NCBI GenBank assembly: GCA_902799905.1 | Contig: CADCCB010000005.1 | Span: forward strand, 28,674 to 92,673 | DNA from: an uncultured Prevotellaceae bacterium | GTDB lineage: Bacteria; Bacteroidota; Bacteroidia; Bacteroidales; Bacteroidaceae | Length of the DNA: 64,000 bases | Direction: 5' to 3' | Part shown: piece after piece, positions 20,101-27,112 of the stretch | Layout of the letters: the number at the start of each line of letters is the position of its first letter | Position numbering within the stretch: the stretch's first letter is position 1 | Notes under the pieces: generated by a model | Databases searched by the model: none | What the model saw: the letters and a program-made list of their open reading frames with translations, nothing else | Told to the model about the DNA's origin: nothing | Position numbers and translations under genes: made by a program

Positions 20101-22922
20101 TTGATGATACAGTTGCCTGCCACGGGGCCTAAGAAGCCACCACCATATATGAACTCACACTCTGCGATGTCCTCCGTCATGTTGCCATGCCTTGATACAC
20201 CGGCAATCGGGCCTTTCAGATTGATGTAGGTGCTGTTTCTCGCATCGTAGGTATAGTCTATCTTTCCTGTTGATTCATTATATTCTCCATTGCCGATACC
20301 GCCTTCCTCGCTGCCTCCGAATATCTGGAATACGTAGCCGCGATTCAGGTTGACGGTGGTAGAGCCCCATATCTCGGTGTTCACACCCTTACCGCCGCCA
20401 AACACGTTGAGTGCCTTACCCAGCACGTCCATACCCTGCTCGGAAAGGATGACGCCGCTGTGTCGTTCTTCAATCTGGTACTGGTCGTTGCCGTAGAGTT
20501 TGTCCTCACCTGATTCATCCTCAGCCACTTTGTCGAAAAGAATCTCGCGGTCAACGATAGAACTGTTGATGTTGATGACGACGTTACCGTTGACGACACC
20601 GCTGGTGTAGCAACCGCCATAGATGTTACCGCCATCGAAACGACGCTCTTTGTCTTCATTGGTACTTGTGGTTGGGTCACCTTCTGTCACAGGGGCAACG
20701 GGGAGACCTGTTGATGAACTGATGGTGTTCCAAATCAGTTCGGTATGAGCGTCGTTCCAACGCTTTGGTTGTATCTTAAGACCTGCAAAGTTCAACTCCA
20801 ACTTGTCACCGATAGTTCCTGCTGGTGAACCTGCCGGTGCTGGATCAGGATTGCCCAGCAGACCGCCTTCATAGATGGCATTAAAACCAGGGTTAGGAGT
20901 CACAAAGGCATTGTTACAACCACCTACAACCCTGTTATATACAACCACCTTGTCTGTGAAGTTGATCGTCGTCTTACCCTCGGTTATCATACTACCCACG
21001 TTACCACCGCAGACGATGGAACCGAACATAGTGGAATAAGGTACGTAATCGGCAGCGTCGCCATTGGCTGTGCTCTCAAAGACAACCGAGGATTTCACCT
21101 TCATGGCGCAGCCTTCCATGTATTTGGCAAAGACGTCCTCGTCTTCCAAATTCATAGAATTGAATTTTGTACCGTCAGAAGCGATGTCGGTGCGTGCAAA
21201 TGTGCGCAGCACACCTTCACCTCTGCCCTCGGAGTCTGCCTCATCGGTTTTAATCATGTTCGCGCCATTGTTGCCGAGGTACACGTTGTCAATGATGGCG
21301 TATGAACCAATCTTGATGTGCGTTTGGTTGCCAGAACTTGAGCCGGAAACATTCTCTCGCAGAGAGGCACTGTTGCCACCCACATAGAGACCGCCATCCA
21401 CGATGGTAGGATTGTCTTCCGTACCTCTGACGAGGATAGACACCTTCTCTGCGTTAGGACGGATGAGGTTGAGGGCTGTGGCAGACTTGAGTTTCTCTTC
21501 AACACCTGTGGTGCCTGCTGCTGCAAGGATTTCAACAGGATTGTAGTAGAAGTCGCTCCAACGTGGATCATCCTTCAGGTCGGGATTGTCTGTATAAGCA
21601 TAAGAGCCGTTGCCGCCACCATATACGTCGCCGTAGATATGGGTCATGATACCTACGGTATTGCCGGCATAGACGTTACCAGAGATATCGTTGCCGCCAT
21701 AAACATTGTTGACGTGACCTGCCAGCACTCTGACACGAGCAGCATAACCTGCAGGGATGTTGTTCGGGTTATCATCAGCAGCCAATGCCACTTGGTTATA
21801 AGGCACAGGCCTGTCGTCATCGTTGTTGTACAAAGGCTTCACATCGGCCTTACGACAACCACCATAGACATTGTCAACCTTCATTCCTGCTCCTTCGATT
21901 TGCAACAGCAGACCTTCAGGGCTGGTCATACGCCCCTCGTTACCACCGCCATAGAGGTTGCGTACCTTGCCTTGTTGCAGGTTCCATCGGGGGCGGATAG
22001 CCATATCGGCCTTGTTGTTACCACCAAACAAGCGACCAATCTGGTAGGCATCACTGCTGGGATAGGAGAAGGTGGTGTTGATGCCCATCTTATCCTCGAA
22101 GCGGTCGTTGTTCAGCAACTCACCAACAGTACCCTTAGCGGGGTCAGTATTGGCATTGGGATTGCTTGTATCTACGATTTCATTGACCACCTTGCTCGGA
22201 TTCTTCAGGGCGATAACGGTCCGCTCTGTAATGGTCGCATTGTTGCCGCCACCGTAGGCATATACGATGGAAGCGCCCAAGAGTTCGAGATAGGTCTTGC
22301 CAATGTCAGGCAATTGAGGTTGGTCATCATCCTCATAGACCTTAATCGGAGTATCATCCTTCGTCCATATTTCCCACTTACCAGACTCACTTACACTGGT
22401 ATTCTTGACTGTATAGTCACCATTACTACCTCCGAAGAGTTGTCCGATATAGACTTTTTCGGCATCATCGGCTTCTGTTGTTACGGCTTCGTCGCCTGTG
22501 CCTGTGGTCTTCGTCTTGGTAGAGGTGCGCACAAAGACGTTCCAAGTGTTGTCAATATTATTCTTTCCTGTTCCGGTGCCTACTTCCGTCAGTTCTGTCG
22601 GGATAGCATCAGAGGCACCTATAGTTCCGGCGATGTCGTTGCCGCCATACGCCTTGTCAATAACGATATATTTTGAGGCATGCTCACCGTCGATGTGGAG
22701 GAATGCACTGCCTCCGACGTTAGCCTGACGGGCACCACCAAAGACCTGATGGATGTCACCGCCATAGATTAGCACCTCTGTCTTACCTCCTAAATCACCG
22801 GCATTACCACCGCCATAGACACTACCGGCAATGGTAACCTGTGCCTGAGCCTTCATCACGCCCAGGGACATCAGTAAACAAATGATGGTCTCTCTAACTC
22901 TCAACTTCTTATAACTCCTCAT
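11118..22922 (-). CDS. giant secreted GGG-repeat protein (3934 aa) with a type IX-like C-terminal tail
   Basis: The N-terminus is a signal peptide (IICLLMSLGVMKAQAQ) followed at once by V[YF]GGGN-type repeats (GSVYGGGNAGDLGG, HQVFGGARQANVGG). These continue for roughly the first half of the protein and are probably a beta-solenoid. The second half has longer, less regular modules. The last ~50 residues (VRITNVGGLNIGNFTI ... GVYIIRADGGRIQKKIAVK) look like a Por/type IX secretion sorting domain, so the protein is predicted to be exported across the outer membrane and attached or released there. It follows the pilus lipoprotein genes after about 70 bases on the same strand and may share their transcript. 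Four REP palindromes interrupt it in frame near the 3' end (residues ~3100-3665), the part closest to the RAYT gene. A surface adhesin is the likeliest role; no enzymatic motif was recognised. Confidence 0.82.
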   Translation of the reverse strand: MRSYKKLRVRETIICLLMSLGVMKAQAQVTIAGSVYGGGNAGDLGGKTEVLIYGGDIHQVFGGARQANVGGSAFLHIDGEHASKYIVIDKAYGGNDIAGTIGASDAIPTELTEVGTGTGKNNIDNTWNVFVRTSTKTKTTGTGDEAVTTEADDAEKVYIGQLFGGSNGDYTVKNTSVSESGKWEIWTKDDTPIKVYEDDDQPQLPDIGKTYLELLGASIVYAYGGGNNATITERTVIALKNPSKVVNEIVDTSNPNANTDPAKGTVGELLNNDRFEDKMGINTTFSYPSSDAYQIGRLFGGNNKADMAIRPRWNLQQGKVRNLYGGGNEGRMTSPEGLLLQIEGAGMKVDNVYGGCRKADVKPLYNNDDDRPVPYNQVALAADDNPNNIPAGYAARVRVLAGHVNNVYGGNDISGNVYAGNTVGIMTHIYGDVYGGGNGSYAYTDNPDLKDDPRWSDFYYNPVEILAAAGTTGVEEKLKSATALNLIRPNAEKVSILVRGTEDNPTIVDGGLYVGGNSASLRENVSGSSSGNQTHIKIGSYAIIDNVYLGNNGANMIKTDEADSEGRGEGVLRTFARTDIASDGTKFNSMNLEDEDVFAKYMEGCAMKVKSSVVFESTANGDAADYVPYSTMFGSIVCGGNVGSMITEGKTTINFTDKVVVYNRVVGGCNNAFVTPNPGFNAIYEGGLLGNPDPAPAGSPAGTIGDKLELNFAGLKIQPKRWNDAHTELIWNTISSSTGLPVAPVTEGDPTTSTNEDKERRFDGGNIYGGCYTSGVVNGNVVININSSIVDREILFDKVAEDESGEDKLYGNDQYQIEERHSGVILSEQGMDVLGKALNVFGGGKGVNTEIWGSTTVNLNRGYVFQIFGGSEEGGIGNGEYNESTGKIDYTYDARNSTYINLKGPIAGVSRHGNMTEDIAECEFIYGGGFLGPVAGNCIINLGNGRIFDSFAGACNADILGHTETYIGTNGFPYVRDFVYGGNDLGGKILGTANFKSRLRNDAVRGKVYNDDMLDASAYMEYVQGRVEKIFGGAYGVYDYKDEHYRAYFDEGGHAKEGYHKPFLENAFINFRPTDTNNPLNTVKQIYGAGQGYLGEEEEDLMQNSSYILIDVPQTMTTYQGTEVFGAGESGGVGMGVEKATAAATATAHKASAVIDLLSGHFKAVYGGSYQEGVTRRTVVNVPEGSTFRAEAIFGGAYGLYNEYRCDVYESNVNWNSSDALVGGYRTGIYGGNNNCRRTFYSHVNINAPVYYDKANEYYATVYGAGYGKDTWAQYTEVNLNNTARVYEVYGGGQLGRVMNKKSVDAWAAEADAAATATYTTAHAEWETLSDEDKATTTEPQAPHAIERSLGAGYTDNGLDDDLAEARNGKKYNTNVIINQGADVCGYMYNGSLSGAYAYGGGLGDANVPNTGDVHGTTYIALLGGRVTKDLYAAGTVGSVNNKYNITTDDFDQPFIASANAYIEGGTARNVYGGGWRGSVGYHEGTIDAATTGDVLGETNVVIGKLDGTSFTNGIPAIERNAYGGGEGGAVFGTTNITLNKGFIGYRHFNSVPTTDTDLDYINVGSDYYQEKLHDETWSGDGTNRLYDSGCIFGGGYIDNSSVDVTNLKMYGGHVRNALFGGGEIAAVGRGIIEATGVDNSVRTLKGIYKAGKANVELFEGNVHRNVFGGGRGYNNLGEGGTLYSDGYVFGQTEVHVHGGTIGTAKELARENGNVFGGGDIGYVYSAYEEDGKLYVGIKDGERYDNEKEGYYYAYKKGDEAYVPSPTPPAASDENWVKDLGQFVLTEDCKVLIEPHARVKSGTISYNGKEYKVGDYVPTEYLHTLGNKNDDAWDKLDLSGINIFNAVFAGGNTSSGSSTVYANTTTVFGNATASIHDVYHRDLITLGTGRTGGLYGDGNLTFVDGYRGLNITNYGTDYYSLDPEITYTEYEALAPREADYYQLKYKCIKECTDKDGTTYYPQGGEHTKASTLTIDDLLTLFEGIKVDDDYILLTNSETAEEYPNPNYWEQNGVVPVYAGRLMNTIQRADFCGVFGSRMVMQGAQDRVPEIVDHTNYTINRVREVSLNQKLSVRTDDASDEDKKVHGNYFGIYSIVNYLGALTSDVFFLPENDVRNDFRVTNNESNPDYKSDSKAYNNGSTPVASKKYGKATYYDWKAGFVKDRKRNNGTSKNKVALASGVYLELTTELSTGDDLYEKDWGYITGVIELDLINVQPGIGGGFVYAKNVHKTGTYEFHKHNTLTALNDDAITRRDFTYTGADVEWETSGNFIHSTQTIIDDCYNVSGKYKGTVEPGGAVPAHYWFIQGSVYVYDQYISAYTGAPNAYSETVDIPLTITAASHGTMKLLNVMPNKYAYYSAPGKKIGDGKKIVINEVEYHLNDPISYWDWYLLTPAEKNLFKDETYVTTADCKYSSSDADIIPAGTVMLPEEYNTLKATHSTVYHIEKQQDVDFDFVFRSSNNMSHDTGYMLTYKVNNPTDWNTWYTKVESESAEKDQAGGSGYEDGPTYHLKDSSKGGVLGQREYKVSNLIAENIYTTYQTMATNHSEAIPDGQAEFEEAYIVTSEYTNDDVHLNVGSSVSETQAKDMTGYVAPAYICTSTIQLSKTDYIYVGNRMTAEEKDAYYLTYKDSNPTLAKMIQDDIVPAYYCTKDGFYGGNYYEANKNYRGLEVWSSMSKEDREQFEFNYDAFDVLIDPRYGWNEGGTSVIHSEGKKYEYDSAAGTEAAAKLNPAGYSLAKPVDYRATYNGSETSTHNDITLENGKEYSRTEYESLPNEKRHYTTIDVKEEGNVYVVKTPFQVGNIPYAVGTVISANTFSSLGQTDQANVTTLTFTSEQTGKYYYCREEYKVGENTEGETVTGVAVSGGISGTYINGQNVPVGLVISEGNFNSLKNYQTDFTIHGIAPTETSTLYVSRFSDIFDLSKEKIITVIYEYNYEESDVSGTHVTPVTERHVVNIHVMFKSGIPFVEDIKAPQIVLPGTFVGIREPHVTPGAYEVTGGGWKLFEKKSDAESHINGVEYTPTADPLYWYQHGYYLAYYAKTYLGETYSNTVQVSVANYHDLTKVLDDTEHYYYVDNPTVKRNSKIYITDATDGATQLKQIFDLSVPSGESPAVLNEHVEACKNLEFFLHTNITVPSGSPAWEPIGTDEHCFEGNLHGDGYHIDGLDHSLFRNLCGNVYNLGVTGSFTSAGIADKEDAEKDKAYMENCWINTSATEGFTTKAILGADPTKNTERKRVVNCYYQNTKDYQTGDAIPMPEIAFYNGTVGYDLNGFYLYKRYNNTKTGLGIAHTFYTINSDGTLSVPQTKNYVDENATYCSSGITGIYDNGGYVEDRFADGDFRYADGVIPESEDQRTLVDADGVSHFYPIWPDDYIYFGQMLTYGWNDQRPHENVPSRIVKNSGRLSSSDESNRIYRAPAYYQSKVMDVAHFNPAVNLVAYTKTTSPNVTPLPAYPNMTAIDFAGHNDNAWTLGRVSSASPAGVDLFYQPLLDESGLKSITNRDETPNLLVYAPSDEANKKTYDVLTDYFTEPSYSDYYNEDDDYRRVGAAPTSTVFGHLVMNDLTATSDHLLVDKKDFNCPISYQFAGGKRMWYQRIPDNYVSLTDGWSTVSLPFDAELVSTQDKGEITHFYSKSPSFDANGTKTGHEYWLSEYKGITASSGSPAGVLTATFNYPTATGAEKQVNNTFLWDYYYRKNTQKDAHTDTYQTRYEASRTMEQYPLLATATPYMIGFPGKTFYEFDLSGEWKVKNTATTAPEQLGKQTISFVSKTGIPIAVSDDEISASAIDANDYKFMPNYMSKKVVGYLMNQDGNSFDVTPSGGSAATPFRPYFVSTASAPARSILFDNEDASFTFDDRDPSDDDLGEGNLVFKVRKHIISVTSSLQREADVRITNVGGLNIGNFTIQPGETIETRIPVAGVYIIRADGGRIQKKIAVK
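11936..11952 (-). repeat. in-frame REP copy in the 3934-aa gene (SSGSPAG)
   Basis: The sequence CAGCGGGTGAACCGCTG on the + strand is read on the minus strand as ITASSGSPAGVLTA. It matches the copies flanking the RAYT gene exactly over 17 bases. Confidence 0.85.
12488..12504 (-). repeat. in-frame REP copy in the 3934-aa gene (SSASPAG)
   Basis: CAGCGGGAGAAGCGCTG is read as RVSSASPAGVDLF. It carries the GCGCTG right-half variant also found in the RAYT arrays. Confidence 0.8.
13503..13523 (-). repeat. in-frame REP copy with compensatory stem changes
   Basis: CCAAGCGG-GAGAA-CCGCTTGG is read as ITVPSGSPAWEPIG. Relative to the common copy, both stem halves changed (CAGC to AAGC and GCTG to GCTT), so pairing is kept. 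This argues that the hairpin itself is maintained. Confidence 0.8.
13589..13608 (-). repeat. in-frame REP copy with a 3-bp longer loop
   Basis: CAGCGG and CCGCTG stems enclose GTGACTCG. It is read as VPSGESPAVLNEH, one residue longer than the usual peptide, so the insertion stays in frame. Confidence 0.78.
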
Positions 22923-22999
22923 TCTTAATTCTTAATTCTTCGCTCGACCCAGAGGTCGCTTTCACCAAGCGTAGCGACTGAAAGAACTCTTAATTCTTA
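22921..22999. repeat. intergenic inverted repeat with TTAATTCTTAATTC ends
   Basis: TTAATTCTTAATTC motifs stand on both sides of a centre that contains two GCTCG/AGGTCGC and AAGCGTAGCGACT-like segments. The right end overlaps the stop codon of the upstream lipoprotein gene, whose last residues (VIKN) come from the repeat. The centre (AAGCGTAGCGACTGAAAG) resembles, in reverse, the stretch near 57770. Confidence 0.55.
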
Positions 23000-23985
23000 A
23001 TTACCACGAAGGGCGGATCTTGTTGCGACAGATCGTAGAGGTACGAAGGGTCGATGGTTACCAAAAGGGTGCGTTCCTCGCCACGTTCCAGATCCTCCAA
23101 CGGATATGCCAGATTGTTGGTGGCTGTTCGTTCAGGGGAAATCTTATTGCCTTTTTTATCGTAGATGTCATAGACTATCTCCAACGAAAGTTTGTCAAAC
23201 AGGGTCGTGGCAGGAATGACGTAGCCGCTACATACTGTTGTGGAGGTCGTCGTCAGCGTCAACTCTTCATCTCTGATGGTCATTTCGTGTGTTCCGGTGC
23301 CAGCCGTGCTGTTATGTGCCACGCTGCTGATTCCCACACCCTTGGTGAGGGTGACGTCTACATTATAACTGCTGATGTCGGTCACCAGCAGTTTCATGCG
23401 CTTAATCTTGATGGTGCGCACGGCGTTATAGTCTTCGCCTACCTTCATGTTAAAGATGAGGTGGCTGTAAAGATGGTCGACGAGCAGGTTGATATAGTTC
23501 TCGCGCCGACTGTCGTAATCGAAACTGAAGGCTCCGCGAACGGCAGGTGTCTTGTCGCTCTCGTCAGCCGCCTGGCGTACACCCGCCACAATGCAATAGT
23601 CTTGGGTCGCTATTGGCGGCATTTGCTGGATATGGAGCACGGCACTATTGTCAGTCACGCCGGAAATGCTGGGTGCGAATACCTCGTCGTCAGGCATAAA
23701 GCCATAGAGGTTGTAGGTTCTTGTGCCCGACTTCAACTTCAGGTGTGTAGTCCATGCGTCCTCTCCCTCATATTCGATGAGTCCTTCTGTAGCCGTTGTT
23801 CCATGAGTCACGAATATCCTGATGTCACCATATTCCGGATCACCCGATAAGGCACGCAAGACACGTGATATCCTGAGAGAAGCGTCTTGCTCCAGCACCA
23901 CAGGCTGCTCCTCTGCCGTGTCTTGGGAACAGGCAGCCAACAGCACCAAGGCTATCATGATGAGGAAATACTTGATATGCTTCAT
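22990..23985 (-). CDS. fimbrillin-like lipoprotein, last of the pilus gene group
   Basis: The start is set at the ATG ending at 23985 (MKHIKYFLIM), which removes a 20-base overlap with the upstream gene and leaves a one-base gap. A lipoprotein signal peptide ends in LVLLAAC, with Cys as the lipidation site. The rest (~310 residues) is beta-rich, with DIRIFVTHG, TYNLYGFMPDDE and LLVTIDPSYLYDL. It resembles the Mfa-like/fimbrillin families of Bacteroidales type V pili. Its place after the anchor-like gene suggests a tip or accessory subunit, but the exact role is inferred from position. The stop lies within a short intergenic repeat. Confidence 0.65.
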   Translation of the reverse strand: MKHIKYFLIMIALVLLAACSQDTAEEQPVVLEQDASLRISRVLRALSGDPEYGDIRIFVTHGTTATEGLIEYEGEDAWTTHLKLKSGTRTYNLYGFMPDDEVFAPSISGVTDNSAVLHIQQMPPIATQDYCIVAGVRQAADESDKTPAVRGAFSFDYDSRRENYINLLVDHLYSHLIFNMKVGEDYNAVRTIKIKRMKLLVTDISSYNVDVTLTKGVGISSVAHNSTAGTGTHEMTIRDEELTLTTTSTTVCSGYVIPATTLFDKLSLEIVYDIYDKKGNKISPERTATNNLAYPLEDLERGEERTLLVTIDPSYLYDLSQQDPPFVVIKN

Positions 23986-23986
23986 G

Positions 23987-25201
23987 TTACCAGTTATAGA
24001 ATTCATAGTTCTTCTCCGTTGCCCTCCACGGAGTGGTGTCGACTACTACGACATGCAGTCGTGCCTTTGCCTGATAGGCATAGACCGTCCAGACATGGTT
24101 CCGCGAGAAACCGCCTTCGTCTATCATGGTGAAAGTCGCTCTCTGTTCCTCGCCGCTGCCAATCTGAAATTTAATCTCACCCTGCAGTTGCTCGTCGCTC
24201 TCGCGCAGGTAGTAATATTTCTGGGTGAGGTCTCCATTGGCTGCAGCCGTTTCAATCCTATCCTCATAGACTTCAGGAGTGGCTTCATCATATCCCCAGG
24301 CATAGATGGCAGGATTTTCGTTTTCTGCAATCTCTGTGACAGGTGCGCTCAGCAGGTTGGGCGTTGTGGCGTCGTAGCCTTCATCCGTCTTGATATGGCA
24401 GGTGTGGCGGTTATATGGCGGATCATCAGCCATAAAGATGTATTCTGCTATAGGCAACTTCCCTGTGTCCAGTTTAATGCTGTTAATCGTTAATGTCTCT
24501 CCGCCTGTCTGACGTGAGAAGACGAAGCGCAGTTTCGATACAGTACGTATCAGTTGCACTCTTGCTACCTGTCCACCATCGTCCAGTCGCAGTACTGGTG
24601 CCGTTCCTGTTACAGGTTGATTGCGAAGCACTCCCGACATGGGCAATCCGACGTTCGCAGGCACAATAGACACGGGATTTGTCAATCCGAATGGGTCGGC
24701 TGTCGTCTTCTGTATCAGAGCAGCCTCCAACTCATCCTGAGTCATCTGACCGTCGAGTTCCACGTGGCAGTTGCTGTTCGCCACATTGGCGGCGATATAT
24801 ACGTCCACATTCTCACGACTGGCTTCTTCCGTCTCTGCATACGTCTCGTCGATGGTCATCTGTATCAGTTGGTAAGGATTTGAACTGCTGAAACTGGACA
24901 GTTGGGTAGAAGCGTAATAACTCAGAAGGTCATGACTGCTGTGCCCGTACACCCATATCTGCAGGGAATAGACGGCCGACTCGTTGATAATCGGGTTTAC
25001 ATCACCATCATAAGCAGCACGCGTGGGCTGTGCCGGCTTAGGGGCATAGATATAGACATACAACTTGGTGGCCTCCGTTGGCTGAACGGGTATTTCTTCT
25101 TCATCTGAGGAGCACGCCGACAGACACAATAGTAGGAACAGCAACCAGAGAATCGGGCTGTCGCCTTGGCGTTGACAATTATGTCTGTTGATGTACTTCA
25201 T
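23987..25201 (-). CDS. FimB/Mfa2-like fimbrial lipoprotein
   Basis: The start is the ATG ending at 25201 (MKYINRHN), two bases after the stop of the preceding gene, which suggests tight translational coupling. The signal peptide ends with LLLCLSAC (lipid-modified Cys). The mature part has SKLRFVFSR and a closing WRATEKNYEFYNW, which resembles the ending of Mfa2/FimB-type anchor proteins. In Porphyromonas-type pili these proteins attach the fimbria to the outer membrane and limit its length. The assignment rests on domain style and operon position. Confidence 0.65.
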   Translation of the reverse strand: MKYINRHNCQRQGDSPILWLLFLLLCLSACSSDEEEIPVQPTEATKLYVYIYAPKPAQPTRAAYDGDVNPIINESAVYSLQIWVYGHSSHDLLSYYASTQLSSFSSSNPYQLIQMTIDETYAETEEASRENVDVYIAANVANSNCHVELDGQMTQDELEAALIQKTTADPFGLTNPVSIVPANVGLPMSGVLRNQPVTGTAPVLRLDDGGQVARVQLIRTVSKLRFVFSRQTGGETLTINSIKLDTGKLPIAEYIFMADDPPYNRHTCHIKTDEGYDATTPNLLSAPVTEIAENENPAIYAWGYDEATPEVYEDRIETAAANGDLTQKYYYLRESDEQLQGEIKFQIGSGEEQRATFTMIDEGGFSRNHVWTVYAYQAKARLHVVVVDTTPWRATEKNYEFYNW

Positions 25202-25203
25202 AC

Positions 25204-26916
25204 TTAAAAAATAATTTCCTCTGGGGTTGTAGATACCCATTTCGTTACCAGTTCTACGCCCAGTTCCAGTCGTGGCGACAGCAGGTTGGGCACAACATTG
25301 TAGGCTTTTGACAAGCCTGTTACTTTCAAATTGAGTGTGGTCGTGTGGTCTTGTGTGAACACACGGTTGGCATAATCGCCTGTTCCTTTTTTTTCTGGAT
25401 CAACCTCAGCAACGAGGTAGAATTTTGTGCCCTTATACACGAAACCATCCAGACCCTCAAAGTCACTATCACTGTTGTTGACAAACTCCAGAACGACTGG
25501 TATTTTCTTATGGTCGTAAGTCTGTAGCACAAGGGTATTGGTCATCTGAGCAGCATCAGTTGATGAACTGAGGTATATTTTGGGCAACTGGTGATCATAG
25601 ATATATTTCATGTCTGCCTCCGAATATGTCGGATAGGTAGTCGTTGGTGTAAAGTCGAAGCCTACAGGCAACTGTCCTCCCACAATGATGCCCGTCAGAG
25701 GGAAGTTCGTAGTTCCTACTTCGACACTATTGCCTTTGGCATCAGTGAGAGTTGCATTATTTGTAGGCTTCAGCATTATTTTCAGATGAGCCACCCCATA
25801 CTGCAGAGGGTCAATGACAGCAACAGCCTTTGTACTTGAGGTGACTACTCCAAGGGAATGCTCGTAGGTTGCCAATACCGAACTCCAAGGCCGATCAAAG
25901 TACGATGTCCTACGGTTGTCGATGGATGAAGTGTTGATGCGGCTATTACCGTAATAATAAAGTTCTGCAGGATAGGCTATACGGTCAATACCGTTGATAT
26001 CGGCAAATGCTGTATTGGATATCTCGGGCACGAATTTTTCCCCATCCCATCGGATGACTGCCGCTCCGTCGGGTAAGCCTATAGAGGCAGGGAAATTTCC
26101 CCAAGTGCCTGTTGTAGGTTCTAACTTGCCTGCATTTTCTTCTATCTTTGCAATGATAGCCGTGCGAATGGCAGCATCATCTCCACTCAGCGATAAGTCA
26201 TTCAGCAATGTTTTCAGCCTTTGGGTATATGCCTTGATATTACCTGCTGAACCAGGCAAGATGTTTCCACTTGATTCCACCTCTGTCAGATTGAGGAAGT
26301 TCAGATACATCACTTTGAGTGTGTTGTTTGTAGCATCCTTCCATGTCTTATCATTAGCCTTGGCAGTAACTATTGCGGTCATATAGTTGGCAAGACTGGT
26401 TGCTACGTCATTGGCGACCTTTGGCGAGATGGATTCCAATTCAAAACGGATATTCTTCGGTGCCATATTGAGAGGGAATGTCTCAATAAGCGAGCCGTTG
26501 GCGGCTTTGTTCTCAGGCGTTAGCCGTGGAGCACGACCATAACTGAGGAATGAAGCCACGCCCGACATCAGCGTACAACTATTGAAATAGTAGTAGGGAC
26601 GTGAACCTACGGGTTTCTCTTCACCTCCTAATACCTGGAACAGTTTTGGCATATCTGTTGCGGTAATCGTTCCTTCTACTGCAAAGGGAACGATTTTCTG
26701 TAACTCGATGCCACGATAAGGTTGACCATCATCTTGTACTACATCACTGCTCATACGCGTATCGGCAGTCGTTGTTGTCGTTACGGCATAAGCAAGAGTC
26801 ACTGCTACAGATTCATCATTTTGAGTATCCTGTAGCAGCGAATGTTCCTCCTCGCACCCTGTCAGGGTTGCGCAAAGAAGCAAAAGCCGTAGTATATGAT
26901 GGTTAAATTTCTTCAA
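25204..26916 (-). CDS. fimbrillin-like lipoprotein (second pilus subunit, 570 aa)
   Basis: The lipobox is CATLTGC at the end of a short signal peptide. The C-terminal third is clearly related to the 703-aa protein upstream: VVLEFVNNSDSDF versus VALQFVNNGDDFW, then KFYLVAEVDP versus TFYLVAELDP, then a VFTQDHTT/VFVQDYMT block. Both end in a strand-rich segment as expected for donor-strand fimbrillins, which are lipidated, cleaved by Rgp-like proteases and polymerised on the cell surface. It is separated from the 703-aa gene by a terminator-like hairpin series, so it may be expressed at a lower level, as expected for a minor or adaptor subunit. Confidence 0.7.
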   Translation of the reverse strand: MKKFNHHILRLLLLCATLTGCEEEHSLLQDTQNDESVAVTLAYAVTTTTTADTRMSSDVVQDDGQPYRGIELQKIVPFAVEGTITATDMPKLFQVLGGEEKPVGSRPYYYFNSCTLMSGVASFLSYGRAPRLTPENKAANGSLIETFPLNMAPKNIRFELESISPKVANDVATSLANYMTAIVTAKANDKTWKDATNNTLKVMYLNFLNLTEVESSGNILPGSAGNIKAYTQRLKTLLNDLSLSGDDAAIRTAIIAKIEENAGKLEPTTGTWGNFPASIGLPDGAAVIRWDGEKFVPEISNTAFADINGIDRIAYPAELYYYGNSRINTSSIDNRRTSYFDRPWSSVLATYEHSLGVVTSSTKAVAVIDPLQYGVAHLKIMLKPTNNATLTDAKGNSVEVGTTNFPLTGIIVGGQLPVGFDFTPTTTYPTYSEADMKYIYDHQLPKIYLSSSTDAAQMTNTLVLQTYDHKKIPVVLEFVNNSDSDFEGLDGFVYKGTKFYLVAEVDPEKKGTGDYANRVFTQDHTTTLNLKVTGLSKAYNVVPNLLSPRLELGVELVTKWVSTTPEEIIF

Positions 26917-26936
26917 CTTTTACACCTATTTATATA

Positions 26937-27030
26937 TATGCGCAAGCGCATACTTACACAAGATGCATATACTTGTGCATCTTCACATCATATTATTTGA
27001 TAGTATAATATGTACGCGAGCGGACTCGCG
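26937..27030. other. four consecutive stem-loops between the two fimbrillin genes
   Basis: Perfect or near-perfect stems follow one another: TATGCGC/GCGCATA (26937-26952), AAGATGCA/TGCATCTT (26960-26983), CATATTAT/ATAATATG (26989-27012) and CGCGAG/CTCGCG (27015-27030). Together with the terminator at 27037-27100 they make five hairpins in a row. They could protect or process the mRNA end of the major subunit gene. Confidence 0.75.
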
Positions 27031-27036
27031 ATTAAA

Positions 27037-27100
27037 AAACATCTCTCCTCTCCCGCCGGAAGTGCTTTGTTAGCACGTTTCCGGCAGAAGAGCAGAGAAG
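27037..27100 (-). terminator. terminator-like hairpin after the 703-aa fimbrillin gene
   Basis: On the minus strand a long stem (GCCGGAAACGTGCT pairing with AGCACTTCCGGC, extended by CTTCTCT/AGAGGAGAG) is followed by TTTTTT. It fits a rho-independent terminator just after the fimbrillin stop and may be leaky, letting some transcription reach the later pilus genes. Confidence 0.7.
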
Positions 27101-27112
27101 TGTAATGATGAA

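Noticed and set aside
20815-20842. Further REP copy in the 3934-aa gene (PAGSPAGTIG)
   Set aside because: The peptide is similar, but the DNA matches the core poorly and the stem does not pair well; at best it is a decayed copy.
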